Part shown: one piece after another, positions 23,150 to 34,190 of the stretch | How positions within the stretch are numbered: the first letter of the stretch is position 1 | Layout: each line of letters starts with the position of its first letter | Origin: Brachycybe producta | Taxonomy: Eukaryota; Arthropoda; Diplopoda; Playtdesmida; Andrognathidae | Assembly (NCBI GenBank): GCA_036925085.1 | Contig: JAUPFP010000033.1 | Coordinates: 1,224,501 to 1,288,500, forward strand | Reading direction: 5' to 3' | DNA length: 64,000 nucleotides | The notes under the pieces: generated by a model | The model's input: only the letters and a program-made list of their open reading frames with translations | Told to the model about the DNA's origin: nothing | Database searches by the model: none | Made by a program: the position numbers and the translations under genes

Positions 23150-23530
23150 AATAATTAAGATGGTTTATGAACAGCTAATTTTCGAACTCTTGATTTCTGT
23201 CTTTCAGGAACATTATTAAGAAAAACTAAAAAGTGTTTTAGAAACTAGAAGGGTAGAAAAATCACTTAAAAGTATTTTAAAATGTTGACATCTTTCAAGA
23301 ATCAAAAATAAACTTTTTATAGGTCTACAAAAATTAAAAAAAAATATCGTCTGCTTAAATTTGGGTCATTTTTCAAACTGCCATAAAAAAACGCTTATTT
23401 TGAAAGATATCAACATGAAAATACCCTTAAGTGATTGAGCTACCCTTCTAGTTTCTAAAACACAAGTTTCTCTTCATTTTGCACCTGAAAGATTAATCAA
23501 GAGTCCGAAAGGCGTTTTTACGTATAAACA
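23150..23530. mobile_element. Foldback family, best complete copy
   Basis: Left arm: TGGTTTATGAACAGCTAATT, then GTTTTAGAAACTAGAA (23235-23250) and a TGTTGACATCTTTCA-like motif. Right arm, inverted: TTTGAAAGATATCAACATGA, then CCCTTCTAGTTTCTAAAACA. The centre carries GACAGTTTGAAAATGACCC-like sequence on the opposite strand. At least seven two-armed copies and many solo arms occur in the window. It is non-coding and the superfamily is unknown. Confidence 0.75.
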
Positions 23531-24590
23531 ACTAAATTAGGTCAAAATAACGAAATAAAACTAAAACTTGGACACTCTGCACAATGAATTTAAATTTTAT
23601 TTTATTAAGTAGGCCTACCACTGACAAATTTTTTTAAAAAATTTGAATTTCAATAATTACTCTGCAAGCAGCCCAGAGGACCTGTTGCAGAGGAACTATT
23701 TAGTTCAAAAGCATCATAAAAAAGCATTGTTAAACCTCCTCAGAAGGTTCAAAAGTTTAAAGTTAAAAAAACAGAAGTTTTCTTCTTGAAATTAGTTTCT
23801 AAATCAACGAGTGTCAAAAATAGAAAGACACCTTTATCCAAATTTTCTAGTTTACTTTGCATAAAATTGCGAATTACGAGAGAATGTGTGTGGACATTGG
23901 CCACGGAGAGTAAAACGCTTACAAAAAGCCTCATATAAATAATTAACTATATATTCCGTCAAAAACTGCCTAAATTTCTATTAAGAGGAACGCCTAGTAA
24001 CATCATCGGTTGGCCACAAGGTGCTTCGATAACAACAACAACAACAACAAAAAACCCTGAAAGCTCGAAAAATGCAAAATCAATTCAATGTAATAAAGTG
24101 ATGGGAAAAACACCATACGGAAAAATAAGAGATGGGTTGGAGGAGGTTAGGTGAGAAGGGGGTTTTAGAGAGAAAAAAGACGATTACAGTGTTGCCAGCC
24201 ACAAAACACGCAACAAAAACAGCCCCAAAATGTATTATCATCCCCATCACCCCCATTAATACAACCACAAAGTCGATAGAATTACAAGAGAAAATGATAG
24301 CAAAAAAAAAACACACACAGAGAAGATATAAAAGCGGAAAAGTCAGTTAACAATTTCCACTTGTCCATTGAGTTTGTAATAAAACATGCGTTCTGGACTA
24401 TTTCTGATGGACGATACAAAAAAAAAACCCCACATATAATATATTTTTGTATATATTCATATTCATATATTCATAATCAATTTCCATCTGTTGCTTTTGT
24501 TGACAGCCGAGTTGGGTGGCTGGTGGATGCCACTGAATTACATTTCAAGCCTTATTTGTCTAAGAGAATTTATAGATTTAATATGGTTGA
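23531..24590. other. A+T-rich DNA with fragments of the GTTC-family
   Basis: Near 23690-23760 there are GTTGCAGAGGAACTATTTAG and CTCAGAAGGTTCAAAAG blocks of a dispersed repeat. An AAC trinucleotide run lies near 24030-24050. No gene was recognised. Confidence 0.5.
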
Positions 24591-24594
24591 AAGT

Positions 24595-24830
24595 CCAGAG
24601 AGAGAGAGAGTTTTTTTTATGTTTCAGACTAGAAATTCTGGCTTAAATTCAAGAAGATAACTTTCTACTTGAATATTAATTTAAACTCTCTCTCTCTCTC
24701 TGAACGAAGTTCTAACTCAGTATTTTATACTTTATTTAGCATATTTAATGTGGCTGAATAGATATTAATTCTGTTTTATTACATCAAATGGCGCCACACT
24801 CAAGTGGTTATTATGTTCTATAGGAGAGAC
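24595..24830 (+). repeat. GGCGCCAC-block dispersed repeat, copy 1
   Basis: GA and CT tracts (24597-24612, 24687-24702) flank TTCAAGAAGATAACTTTCTA. Then comes GTGGCTGAATAGATATTAAT and TGGCGCCACACTCAAGTGG (24789-24807). The block order is shared with copies near 25.3, 28.2, 49.9 and 50.45 kb. Confidence 0.6.
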
Positions 24831-24879
24831 CTCTTTCCGCTACACCTATAGTTTTGAAAGCGAACGTTTTTCAGAAAAG

Positions 24880-25150
24880 TGTTTTAGAAATTAGAATAAT
24901 TGGTGATGAATCTGAGGATGCTAACAGTTGTTTCATGATGATATCGTTCAAAATACACTTTTTATGACAGTTTGCAAAAAAAGGCAAAAAATAGGGTTTT
25001 TTTGTAAAATGTTAATGCAAAAAAACCTATAAAAAAAACGGGTCATTTTCAAACTGTAATATAAAATGTTTATTTTTTTTTTAAATATTGATCATGAAAA
25101 AACTTTTAACATAATCTAGTACCCTTCTAGTTTTGAAAACAATTCGAATT
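24880..25150. mobile_element. Foldback family copy
   Basis: Left arm GTGTTTTAGAAATTAGAATA near 24889, right arm CCCTTCTAGTTTTGAAAACA near 25123. Inner CAGTTTGCAAAA/TTTTCAAACTG mirror pair. Confidence 0.65.
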
Positions 25151-25229
25151 TTTTTTTGTAATGTTGTTTCTAAAAAAAAGTTCACTTGACGTTTTTGTGT
25201 CCAAATTTTCCAAATGTGTTTCCAAAAAT

Positions 25230-25430
25230 TTTTTTTTGCATTTATGGAGCTTAGCATTAGCCAATTGCAGTGGCGCCATCTAGGAAGACAAAAACAAAAT
25301 AAATATCTATTTATCCACCTTAAACAAAGTTTTCTTATGATGGATTTCTGTTCAGAGGTTCTGTTTAGAAGGGTTTCAAAGTCAACAGTTCAAACCTTTT
25401 TCAAGTGTCCTTCTTGAATTTATGCCATTT
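25230..25430 (-). repeat. GGCGCCAC-block dispersed repeat, copy 2 (inverted)
   Basis: Reads CTTAGCATTAGCCAATTGCA, GTGGCGCCATCTAGG, then AAATAAATATCTATTTATCC, the reverse-strand order of copy 3 at 28205-28310. It is followed by GTTCAGAGG and TTCTTGAATT blocks. Confidence 0.65.
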
Positions 25431-25464
25431 TGCCTCCTCTATATTCTAATCCATCTTTCTCTCA

Positions 25465-25471
<7 letters not shown>

Positions 25472-25504
<33 letters not shown>
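25472..25504. repeat. (TC)n microsatellite
   Basis: About 16 uninterrupted TC units. Confidence 0.95.
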
Positions 25505-25508
<4 letters not shown>

Positions 25509-26260
25509 ATCTATCTAGCTCTAAATAGATGCTATAACGATTAGATGGCACGACATTTAGCATGTCCAGATATAGTTAGACCAAAATGTATAATAGATGC
25601 AACAACATATAGGTCTTTCTATATATAAAAAAAACGCATAGAACGAAAATAAAACAAAAAAGCCAAATAACAATATCGTAAGTCACATTCTGAAAGATGA
25701 TGAAAAATAACACATTTGACAATTGGGTTGCCAAAATAAAAAAAAATATAACAATTATTAATTGTATTATATTCTAAAAAATAAAAGAAACGTCGAATTT
25801 TCCTGTTTTTCCTTTTTATTCTTTCTTCTTAAACTGGAAACTGATAATACAATTAAAATAAGTAACCTTTTATTTTAATTAACTTTGAATAAGAATCAAC
25901 TGCATTTTTTTTTTGCAAAAAAAACTATCTGACTTAAATATATAAAAATTCATCATCGTAAAAGGTTAATTAAAACTAATTTGTTTTATATATTAAAGAA
26001 CTTTAAATGATGTATCAGAAAATTAAGAAAAAGTGCCTCTGGGCTCTTTTCTGAAAATCATGTCGAAAAATGTTGCGCACAATTGGAAAAAAAAAATCAT
26101 TAATGATATAAATAGATATGAACATTAATTACAGTTTAAATTTACCATTTTGACTCCTATATATCGTATTGTAATCTTAACTCTTTGAAGAAGCCATTGC
26201 AAAATATGCAAATGAACAAATAATAATGCATTTATTATGCGTTTATTCATCAATTATTCT
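25505..26260. other. A+T-rich DNA, no gene seen
   Basis: Low-complexity A+T-rich sequence only. Confidence 0.6.
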
Positions 26261-26662
26261 ACATTTGAAAAGCAACAATAAGAAGAAATCAAGTATTTTT
26301 AGAAACTAGAATAGTAACAAGATTACATAAGAGAATTCTAATATGATCATAGATCATATATTTAAAAACTAGTGGAGTAACCCGTCATAAATGAAGTGGG
26401 TAATCTAGTTTAACTATTTTATTCAAATACTGAAGGTCACTCAATGAAGGACGTTTCCTTCTCCCCTCTCCCCCACCCCCCTCACATGTGTTTGCTTAAA
26501 GGTTTTTTGTCCTTGTTCGTACAGCGTTACATATAGACAGACATGGGTATTTTTTCTGCATTTATTTCTTCATTTGAAAAATAACAGTACGAAGAAATCA
26601 AAAGTGTTTTTAGAGACTAGAATAGTAACAAAATCACTTAAGGACATTTTCATAAGAGTATA

Positions 26663-26747
26663 CAGTAGAATCCAATTAAATGGGACACACCAGGTTTATT
26701 TGGTACAAAATAGTCTCATCTCAATGTGCCCCAATTATCCGGAATCT
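26663..26747. mobile_element. ~85-bp pogo/Tigger-like mini-element
   Basis: CAGTAGAATCCAATTAAATG preceded by TA. The other end gives, on the opposite strand, TAGATTCCGGATAATTGGGG. Both resemble the CAGT... ends of the Tc1/pogo group. The right boundary is approximate. Confidence 0.6.
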
Positions 26748-26873
26748 AATACATTTTAAAATAAACATTTTTTTCGGTATTTTTTCTTCATGTATTCTAC
26801 CGTTTGAGAAACAACATTAAGAAGAAATCGTGTTTTAAAAAGTAGAAAAAAAAATAAAATCTCTTAAAAATTA

Positions 26874-27171
26874 GGGCTCGGATTTTTATGCATTTATGAA
26901 TGTTTCTCAATTTGTGGCCCCAAGTATGAAGAAATGATCATCATTAGAGGAAACTTCACTTATGCTTTCTTAAATCAAAAAGGCTGGTTAGAGGCTAAAT
27001 GTCTTCGTTACTACCAGTTGTCAGCTAGCCATTCTAGCATGTAGCCAGTATTTTTTTTATTAAAAAAAACCCTGTAATTGTTGGTTGATCTAAACGAGAT
27101 TATTTCACGATTGGCTCCTGGGCCACAAATTGAGAAACACTTGCTTGATAACTGCATAAAAATCCGAATCC
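26874..27171. mobile_element. TA-flanked MITE, copy 2
   Basis: A 298-bp relative of 5665-5955 with ends GGGCTCGGATTTTTATGCA and TGCATAAAAATCCGAATCC, flanked by TA (26872-26873 and 27172-27173). It interrupts a foldback-family arm, so it inserted later than that copy. Confidence 0.88.
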
Positions 27172-27379
27172 TATTCATTATATTTCAAAATAAACATTTT
27201 ATGGATATTTAAAATAATAGATTTTAAGTATTCACTTCATGTTAGGCGAAAAAAAAATCGAATAAAATCGACTAATAATGTTTAAAAAAATGTGTTGCCA
27301 TTTTCAAAAAAAGATATATTAACATAAAACTTCTCTTAAGTTACTCTTCTAGTTTCTAAAACATTGAACTTGAATTCTA

Positions 27380-28135
27380 CTTGACACTTTTAAGTTAACT
27401 GAAACAAATAGCCTCTCTTAAAGCTAATTCAAAAATTTTAAAAAAAAGTTAGAGATCAGCTTAGGATTACCATGTAGCCTTACACCTTATACACTATGAC
27501 CTTTAACTAATCCTAGACTTAACATTTGACTTAATCAGCTGTTAATTTAACTCTCCAGTCTCGAATGTGACCAAATAGACTTTCAAACTGAAAAAAAGCT
27601 CAATTTACACACACATATGAGGATTCAGAGGACCTTTGCGTCCTTAATTAAAATAAACAAATGGTGAAATCCCTCTCACCCAACCTCCAAATACAAGGAG
27701 TCTTTTGTGTAAATTTGTGCTCAAAATAAATGCAAATTATGCAAAGGCTGCACATAAACACACTGAGAAACACTTGCTTGGTTTTTGTTTTTTTACCATC
27801 TCTCCAAAATTTTTAGGTTGAGAAATTAAAAGTTCACGTCTTAAATTAATTAGCGAACAAGAGTGTGTGTATTTTTGCCTCTTAAGATTTGAATTGACGA
27901 CGACGATGAAGACAAAACAAATTAAGACGAACTAAGAAGGAAAATAAAAGTAGTAACAATAAAACTAAATTCTTTCTCTCCACACAAAAAAGAAAAGATT
28001 CAATAAAAGATGGTCTTGAGAAACTCAAAAGTCGTCACCTCTTTTTCTTCACTTTTTTTCTCTTTGAAGAATTTAAACATGTATATATGCAAATGAGATG
28101 TGAATAGAAAGATGTTGCGTTTGTGCGGATAATAA
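27380..28135. other. A+T-rich DNA, no gene seen
   Basis: Short open frames only. No element or RNA gene was recognised. Confidence 0.55.
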
Positions 28136-28139
28136 ACCG

Positions 28140-28310
28140 AATTTTTCAAAATTCAATAAGAAACCCGTGGCATTTGAACTTTCAACTCGAACCCTCAGAA
28201 GAAAAAAAAAACATGTTTTATTAAAGTCTCTGAATTGATATTTATTTTGTTTTTGTTCCCTCGGATGGCGCCACTGAAGTGGCCAATGCTAAGCTCCATA
28301 GATGTGTTTT
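28140..28310 (+). repeat. GGCGCCAC-block dispersed repeat, copy 3
   Basis: TTTGAACTTTCAACTCGAAC is followed by TGATATTTATTTTGTTTTTG, GGATGGCGCCACTGAAGTGG (28264-28283) and CCAATGCTAAGCTCCATAGA. This is the clearest copy of the conserved block. Confidence 0.7.
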
Positions 28311-28314
28311 TTTT

Positions 28315-28640
28315 TGGAAGAGTATAGCAATGAAAATGTTGTCTTAATAGGCTTGTAAGACACTAATGTCTTCATTTCCAGTGTTGAATGCACGATTCAA
28401 ACGAGTGCATGGGCATGGTTTAGGTGTTTCTATAAAACATACTGTACATGCTTATGAAGTTATGAGAATGCATCTTCGAAAATTTATTGCACGTGAACGG
28501 GAAGAGTGACAACGGAAATGTTGGGTGCGATACATTTCCAGTGACGTCTACAAGACACTATTGCCTTCATTTCCAATGTGCAATAGGCCAATTCAAATTG
28601 GTCGTGGTTCAGGTGACCTAACACTGTATAAACAAGGACA
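28315..28640. repeat. Local ~183-bp direct duplication
   Basis: The segments beginning ATGAAAATGTTGTC (28331) and CGGAAATGTTGGG (28514) both continue through a TACAAGACACTA or TAAGACACTAATG block and a CTTCATTTCCA block. A related segment occurs near 54205-54290. Confidence 0.6.
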
Positions 28641-28960
28641 AAAACCTTGATGCACGTCGAATTTATATAAATTTAAATGAATGAACCATTTTTTTTTCTC
28701 AAGGTCAACCTATATGTTGCACACACCCCATCCAAGAACCCCATGATATTAAATTAGAGAGGGGGAAAACCCTGGAAAGTGTAGAAGGGGAGAGAGAGAG
28801 AGAGAAACGTGGAGGGGGAAAAAGTGGAAGGGGTGACTGAAATTGAAATGAAAGGAATAAAAAAGAAACAAACGACGCGCATGCGCACACCAGAGAAAAT
28901 GAAAAACTCAATTTTCTCTTTCAAATATAAAAAGGGGAGGGGATAATAGTAGCAAAATTA
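28641..28960. other. A+T-rich DNA with GA-rich segment
   Basis: Contains a GA-rich run near 28790-28805. No gene was recognised. Confidence 0.55.
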
Positions 28961-28964
28961 AACC

Positions 28965-29162
28965 AGAGTTTATCACGGGCAACTGTGCCCAGCATTAGAA
29001 TTTCTTTTGCTCAGCCCTTTTATGAACGTCATCAATTTCTAATTGGGTTTGTTACTTGGTCTGACGTCATAAAAGGGGCGAAGGAAAAGAAATTCTAATG
29101 CTGGGCACAATTAATTGCCTGTGAATTTTGCTCCCGTCATTTATGACGGGTTACCCCACTAG
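28965..29162. mobile_element. Foldback MITE with TGACGTCA-containing core
   Basis: Arms near 28979-29030 (TGTGCCCAGCATTAGAATTT, then CAGCCCTTTTATGAACGTCA) mirror 29060-29109. Beyond the right arm lies a perfect short hairpin, CCCGTCAT..ATGACGGG (29133-29150), and the putative terminus TTACCCCACTAGT. The same terminus is found inverted near 26370. The core, read on the minus strand, matches the core of the element at 35403-35876. Confidence 0.75.
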
Positions 29163-29164
29163 TA

Positions 29165-30060
29165 ATATTATATTTAAGTATTAACTCAATATTTTGAGAT
29201 TATTAACTGAATAAATTGAATTCGATATATTGTTTGTTTGCCCTTCACAGGGGGCTCTGTAGAACGTGTTTAATATTTAAATGCATTTAACTGTGCATGT
29301 GTGTCGAAGGAATTAACTCTGTTTCTTAAAAACAATTTCAAAGTTGTAGAATTTTACCTAAGTTCTGAAATAATTTCATCTTTAAACTAGAAACGTTTTA
29401 TTTGAACCACCTTGGATAAATACTTTCTAATATGTAGTTGTAAACAGAATTAACAACATGTTGTGTGTGTGTGTGTGGGGATTTTTGTATCAAAATTCAC
29501 ATTTTATGATACACATGCAATCCAAATTATGCATTTATTATATTTATATGAAAGTCCATGAAAAATATATAGATTTAGAGAAGGTGGTGGCAGGGAGAGA
29601 GAGACTTCGCCGCTTCGGCCACCACCACTACCACTACCACCACCACCGCCAACAATAACCCCACTTGCTGGCTGCGCAAAACAATTAATTATGGCACTTA
29701 TACAATAAAACAGGTACACGTACAAGTATACAGTGTACATGTATACACGTTGCACATACGTTAAATCAATAAAACTGTTTTCATCATCAGATCCATACTT
29801 ACAATGTACATAAGGACACACACGAAATTTCCGTTTCTATTCATAGACACAATGGACACACTCACTCCTATTAGTGGTTCCAGACATTCAAAGTCCTACG
29901 GAGGCTCAGATTCAAGAAGTAAACTTAGCACTTGAACTTCAAGTGCTATGAACATATAAAGGCAGGCTTACTTACTAGCATGCTGAACATGAAAAATGTT
30001 TTTTACTGAAGCTTACCCTGTTCATTGGTAAAGCTTTTCAGCTATAGTGAGTGGCTCAGT
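29165..30060. other. A+T-rich DNA with GT and CCA microsatellites
   Basis: A (GT)n run lies at about 29461-29477 and CCA/CCACTA repeats near 29619-29650. Repeated GTTCAA-family blocks are near 29865-29950. No gene was recognised. Confidence 0.55.
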
Positions 30061-30089
30061 CAACTTCAGCTACAATAGAACATATTATT

Positions 30090-30205
30090 GGGGTTATATT
30101 TTAGGGTTTTGGCAATGCATTTCACATACTGCAATTGGACTTTTGTCCATCTGCCACAGGTCTTCTTGGCTGCTTGCAGAGTAATTTTTCAAATTCAAAC
30201 AGTTC
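30090..30205 (+). mobile_element. LINE 3' UTR relic
   Basis: GGCAATGCATTTCACATACT, CTGCCACAGGTCTTCTTGGC and TGCTTGCAGAGTAATT follow the same block order as the LINE 3' ends at 1051-1250 and 63454-63667. The coding end is not recognisable here. Confidence 0.6.
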
Positions 30206-30262
30206 AGCTTTTCAGTTCACATATAAAATTAGTTGCAACAACCAAAATAAATCCATTTTAAT

Positions 30263-30355
30263 ACACAAATTGAATAAACGCCAAACTGAGTAACTGCCAA
30301 ATTTTTGGCTTTTATTAAGTTTGCCATTTGTTCAATTTGGCGTTTATTCAGCGCC
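30263..30355. repeat. Palindrome built of 16-bp tandem units (copy 1)
   Basis: Left: GAATAAACGCCAAACT + GAGTAACTGCCAAATT. Right: the same 16-bp units inverted, then GCGCCACCACTG. The right end resembles a hAT-type CAGTGGTGG terminus. A second copy lies at 32959-33130. Confidence 0.8.
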
Positions 30356-30625
30356 ACCACTGAAACCTTGGCTCATTGAATCCAAGCTGAAGTTCAAGCG
30401 CCAAGATTCCTTCTTGAATTTGAGCCTATATTAAACATAGTAGATAGGCTTAAATCTTGGAAAGTTCCAAACTGGAATCTAGTTTTACAAGTAACACTAG
30501 AGTGAAATATTTTGTGTTCAAAGTTAAACAGCCATAGAGCAAACATTCTCATTCCCATTACTCTCGAGGGAGTGGGACTAATCAATAGCAAAACGCCATA
30601 CTTGTGTAATATTTAGTAGGTGTTA
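30356..30625. other. Repeat-like DNA, no gene seen
   Basis: Includes a CTTGAATTTGAGCC block of the GTTC family. The 65-codon minus-strand frame has no recognisable domain. Confidence 0.45.
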
Positions 30626-30630
30626 TTTAT

Positions 30631-30662
30631 ACATGTACAATGTACATGTACATTGCACATGT
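30631..30662. repeat. 32-bp palindrome of TGTACA motifs
   Basis: ACATGTACAATGTACA is followed by its near-perfect inverted copy (15 of 16 bases), with no spacer. Confidence 0.9.
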
Positions 30663-31260
30663 ATATCTATGGTATTTCCCATGCAAATTGGATCTACATG
30701 TGTAACAGTTAACACAAAGAAAATTTTACATAATAGACAGGAACACATTTTTAAAGAAGCAACTTTTAGAAGAAAAAAAAAAGAAAAATTTCTAAAAAAA
30801 AAAAACTAGAAATAGTAGGCAGTTTTCCTAAAAAGTCTTTTCAATTTTTGAATAAAATAAAATGAAAAAAAAAAATGAGAAAATATTTCATCTGATTTAA
30901 ATAAAATGTGTTTACTATTTAAAATTAGTCACTTTGATTTGAGCCATTTTAAAATAATTGAGAAAAATTAAAAAAAAGTAACTAATAAATATCAAATCAT
31001 TCCATCATTTTCAATTTTTCAATCAAAAAATAACATTTTGTTAGCTGTCTAAATGAAGAAGAAGAAAAAAATTGACAAGTATAAATATAGGAAAATGTGT
31101 CAATAAATTGAACGAACAGTTAAAAGGGAAATAAAAGCTGTGAGTAAGAGCGACAACCGGAAGTACACAGACCCCACTCTATTCAATTCAATTATCCACA
31201 TTTACCAGGTTATAACATAAAGGGAAAAAAAAAGCCATGTGCTACTACTACTTTTTGATA
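30663..31260. other. A+T-rich DNA, no gene seen
   Basis: Poly-A runs and an AAG-rich patch near 31055. No gene was recognised. Confidence 0.55.
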
Positions 31261-31270
31261 TTATTTGGTG

Positions 31271-31415
31271 GATTTCCTAGTGAGCTGAAGATGCGTCCTG
31301 TATCAGCTGAAGCAGAAATATGTCAGTTTTTGCTTTTTATGTTTGTACTCGACTAGCTAGCTGAAGTTGAAAACTCTTCAGCTGAAGATGAAATTCTTGA
31401 GCTTCAGCTTGAACC
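31271..31415. mobile_element. TTA-flanked MITE family, partial copy
   Basis: TCCTAGTGAGCTGAAGATG, then repeated CAGCTGAAG motifs, abutting the complete copy that follows. Confidence 0.5.
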
Positions 31416-31418
31416 TTA

Positions 31419-31909
31419 ATGGCGCATTTACTAGTGAACTGAAGATGAAATTCTTGCATTGAAGCATTAGTTTAAAAAGAACATGTGTTTCATATATTGC
31501 ATTTAACCATCTTCAGCTACAACAAAATAGCTCAGCTTTTCAGTACATATTAAATTAGTTTCTAGCACCTCAATGAATGTATTTTAATACAAAAGGTCGA
31601 CATCATGTGGCCTTGATAAGGTAATTATTAGCTTACAATACCATTTTCACAGTCCTATTGGTTTATGGGTATCATGTGATGATGACATCCTTAGCCGACC
31701 AGCTACAAATGAGCTGAAATATCTAACTACATTCGATATGAGCTGAAACGCATTTTAAGCTCCAATTTGTTGCTTCAGCTGAAATCTTTCATCTTCAACT
31801 TACATGCAAATGTCAGAGCTGATAGAGGAGAAGCATAAGATGGTACAACATTTCTGCTTCAGCTCATACAATTCTCTTCTTTAGCTCACTAGTAGATCTA
31901 AATGCACCT
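31419..31909. mobile_element. TTA-flanked MITE (PIF/Harbinger-like), copy 1
   Basis: A 491-bp element with ends GGCGCATTTACTAGTGAACT and, inverted, AGGTGCATTTAGATCTACTA. It is flanked by TTA (31416-31418 and 31910-31912). AGCTGAAG/CTTCAGCT motifs are scattered throughout both arms. A 3-bp TTA duplication is typical of PIF/Harbinger elements. Confidence 0.7.
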
Positions 31910-31957
31910 TTACATGACAAAATATTCCATCTTCAGCATGCTACTAAACCAGCCTTA

Positions 31958-32209
31958 AGGTGCATTTACTAGTGAGCTGAAGATGAAATTCTTGTATTGA
32001 AGCAGTTGCTGGAAATGAACATGTGTTTCAGGTAATTGTGTTTAGCCATCTTCAGCTGCAACAAAACAGCTCAGCTTTTTAGTTGACATAAAAAATGAGT
32101 TCCAAGCTTATTGTAAATGTCAGAGCTGATAGAGGAGAAGCATAAGATGGTACAACATATCTGCTTCAGCTCATACAATTCTCTTCTTCAGCTCACTAGT
32201 AAATGCGTC
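31958..32209. mobile_element. TTA-flanked MITE (PIF/Harbinger-like), copy 2
   Basis: Left end AGGTGCATTTACTAGTGAGC. Right end on the opposite strand GACGCATTTACTAGTGAGC. TTA lies at 31955-31957 and 32210-32212. It shares AATGTCAGAGCTGATAGAGG and AAGCATAAGATGGTACAACA with copy 1 in the same orientation, so the two copies are closely related. Confidence 0.75.
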
Positions 32210-32215
32210 TTATAG

Positions 32216-32955
32216 GCGCCCTATATGCGCTTTATAGTTGTATTCACATGGAACACTTGAGACAAAAAAAAAACTGTTCAAATCAATAGACAAGGTGCAG
32301 ACAACATCCTGCATTGTGAACCAATTGAAAACAATTTGAACACTACTATAAAAATAAATATTATATATACACAGAACCTGAAAACAGCATACAACTTTTA
32401 TCAAAGAGAGAAAAACTAAAAGATAGGAAAAGTATAAAAGAGATCGAAAAACTCGATACAATAACGGAAAAGTAAAAACAAGCCCAACCAAATACTACAT
32501 GTATAATAAAACAAAGAGCGGATATACATATTTAAATACATGCTGTATATTACAGTTTGTTTGTTTGTGGGTGTGGCATATTTATCTTTGTTATTTTTGT
32601 GTGTGTATGTGTAAACATCAACACAATATGCACCATTAAAGTTCACAAATAAATTCATCATGATGATGATGAGTTTTTAACATTAATGTGCGTTAAGTAT
32701 TATTGTGTGTGCACAATACGCCAATAAACTTAAAACTCATCTTGAAATTGCGATCAATGATCATTGATCGAGCTAAATATATGTAAACACTTGAATTGCA
32801 GTACGAATGTTACGTAGGGGTACTGAATATATTCAAATATAGGCTGTACTTACATGTGTTGTTTAAGCTGAAATTTAAGAAGGAAATCTGATACTTCAAC
32901 TTGAACTGAAACGGGTTCTAAAACCAAAAAAAAAACGTGGTTTAGTGAATGCACC
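32216..32955. other. A+T-rich DNA with one MITE-end fragment
   Basis: A solo end, TTTAGTGAATGCACCTT (32941-32957), resembles the TTA-MITE terminus. An ATG/CAT run lies near 32658-32670. No gene was recognised. Confidence 0.5.
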
Positions 32956-32958
32956 TTG

Positions 32959-33130
32959 GGTGGTGCTGAATAAGCGCCAACTAGAACAAGTGCCAAATGG
33001 AGTAAATGCCAAATTGAATAACCAGCACATTTTTTGGCTTTTTATTCAGTTTGGAATTTGTTCAATTTGGTGCTTATTCAGTTTGGCAATTGTTTCAATT
33101 GGCGGTTAGTCAATTTTTCGGTTACCACTG
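32959..33130. repeat. Palindrome built of 16-bp tandem units (copy 2)
   Basis: Left: GAATAAGCGCCAACTA, GAACAAGTGCCAAATG, GAGTAAATGCCAAATT, GAATAACCAGCACATT. Right: inverted degenerate units (for example TTTGGTGCTTATTCAG) ending GGTTACCACTG. More units than in copy 1, so unit number varies between copies. Confidence 0.8.
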
Positions 33131-34190
33131 TTTACTATTCTAATTTCAAATGAATCTTGAAATTCTTTTAATCTTGTGGACACTTTCCCCCCTATAATCA
33201 AACTTAAAACTGTTTTGAGATCATTTCTAGACTTAACTAACTTTACCATCTCATTAATTAATAAAGTAAGAATTGCAGTCAAGTAAGTGTAAGAGACACT
33301 TCTGAACAAATGTATTAACCAAATTTGCTAAAAAGGATTTTCTTAAGGCCACGAAAAATCCATTGAAAGATTCCATTGTCCTGTATAGACGACATCACTG
33401 TATTGTCATTATCAGCTTTTATAAGCTTTGACTTACATGTAAATATATAGTAATAAAACAATTCAAAACATTACAAGATTCCTCATGAGATTCACTTTTG
33501 AATCTGAGCTATAAAGACTGAAATATAATACATACATAATCGTGTGTGTGTGGTCAAACTCTCTACTGATTAAAAGCTGGACAAAGATGAAAGAAAAACT
33601 TCAAATGAGTCACAAAAGATTGAAGCACCTTGACCACAAGATTCCTACCTATATGATGATGACCAACCACTTTTCTAAGACAGTATCATTAGAAGAAATT
33701 AGAAAACACAAGCAAGAATATTTAAACATATTTATAAAAATATATATATGTTTGGGTTTCTGACCACAAGTACCACTTGAGAGTGTAAAACTCAAGTTAT
33801 GAGAATTGGAGTGAAATGGTCAAAACTCTATTTAAATGGGGTTCAAAATGGACCAAAAATGACAAATGTCTATAGAACATTATAAAGCATTCTTCCCTAC
33901 CATTTAAAAACCACAGACAGACACAGAAAACACATTCAAAAAAGATAACGTTGGAATAATCTCATTTGAAAAATCCATCTGAAGCACAGAGATAAATTGC
34001 AAATTATTTCTACCTATTTTATATACAAGTTGCGCCATCTGTTAATCATTTTAAAAAAAATCTCATTATTTAAGACCATTCCAAAGGGGGGGGGGAATTC
34101 AATTTGGCTTATACAAATACTGCATTTACACAAAATGTATGTACTGACTAGTGACAGTAGTACAGTACTGACCTGCAAACAAGACTTGTA
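33131..34190. other. A+T-rich DNA, no gene seen
   Basis: Open frames of 67-90 codons have no recognisable domain. G9 run near 34087. Confidence 0.55.

Larger units (their letters stand above)
26265..27375. mobile_element. Foldback family copy with tripled left arm and nested MITEs
   Basis: The left-arm block (CATTTGAAAA, AAGAAGAAATC, TTTTTAGAAACTAGAATAGT) occurs at about 26268, 26570 and 26806, a tandem triplication. One right arm, TTACTCTTCTAGTTTCTAAA, ends the copy near 27360. Inside it lie a pogo-like mini-element (26663-26747) and the TA-MITE copy 2 (26874-27171). A short CTAGTGGAGTAACCC palindrome sits near 26369-26410. Confidence 0.65.
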
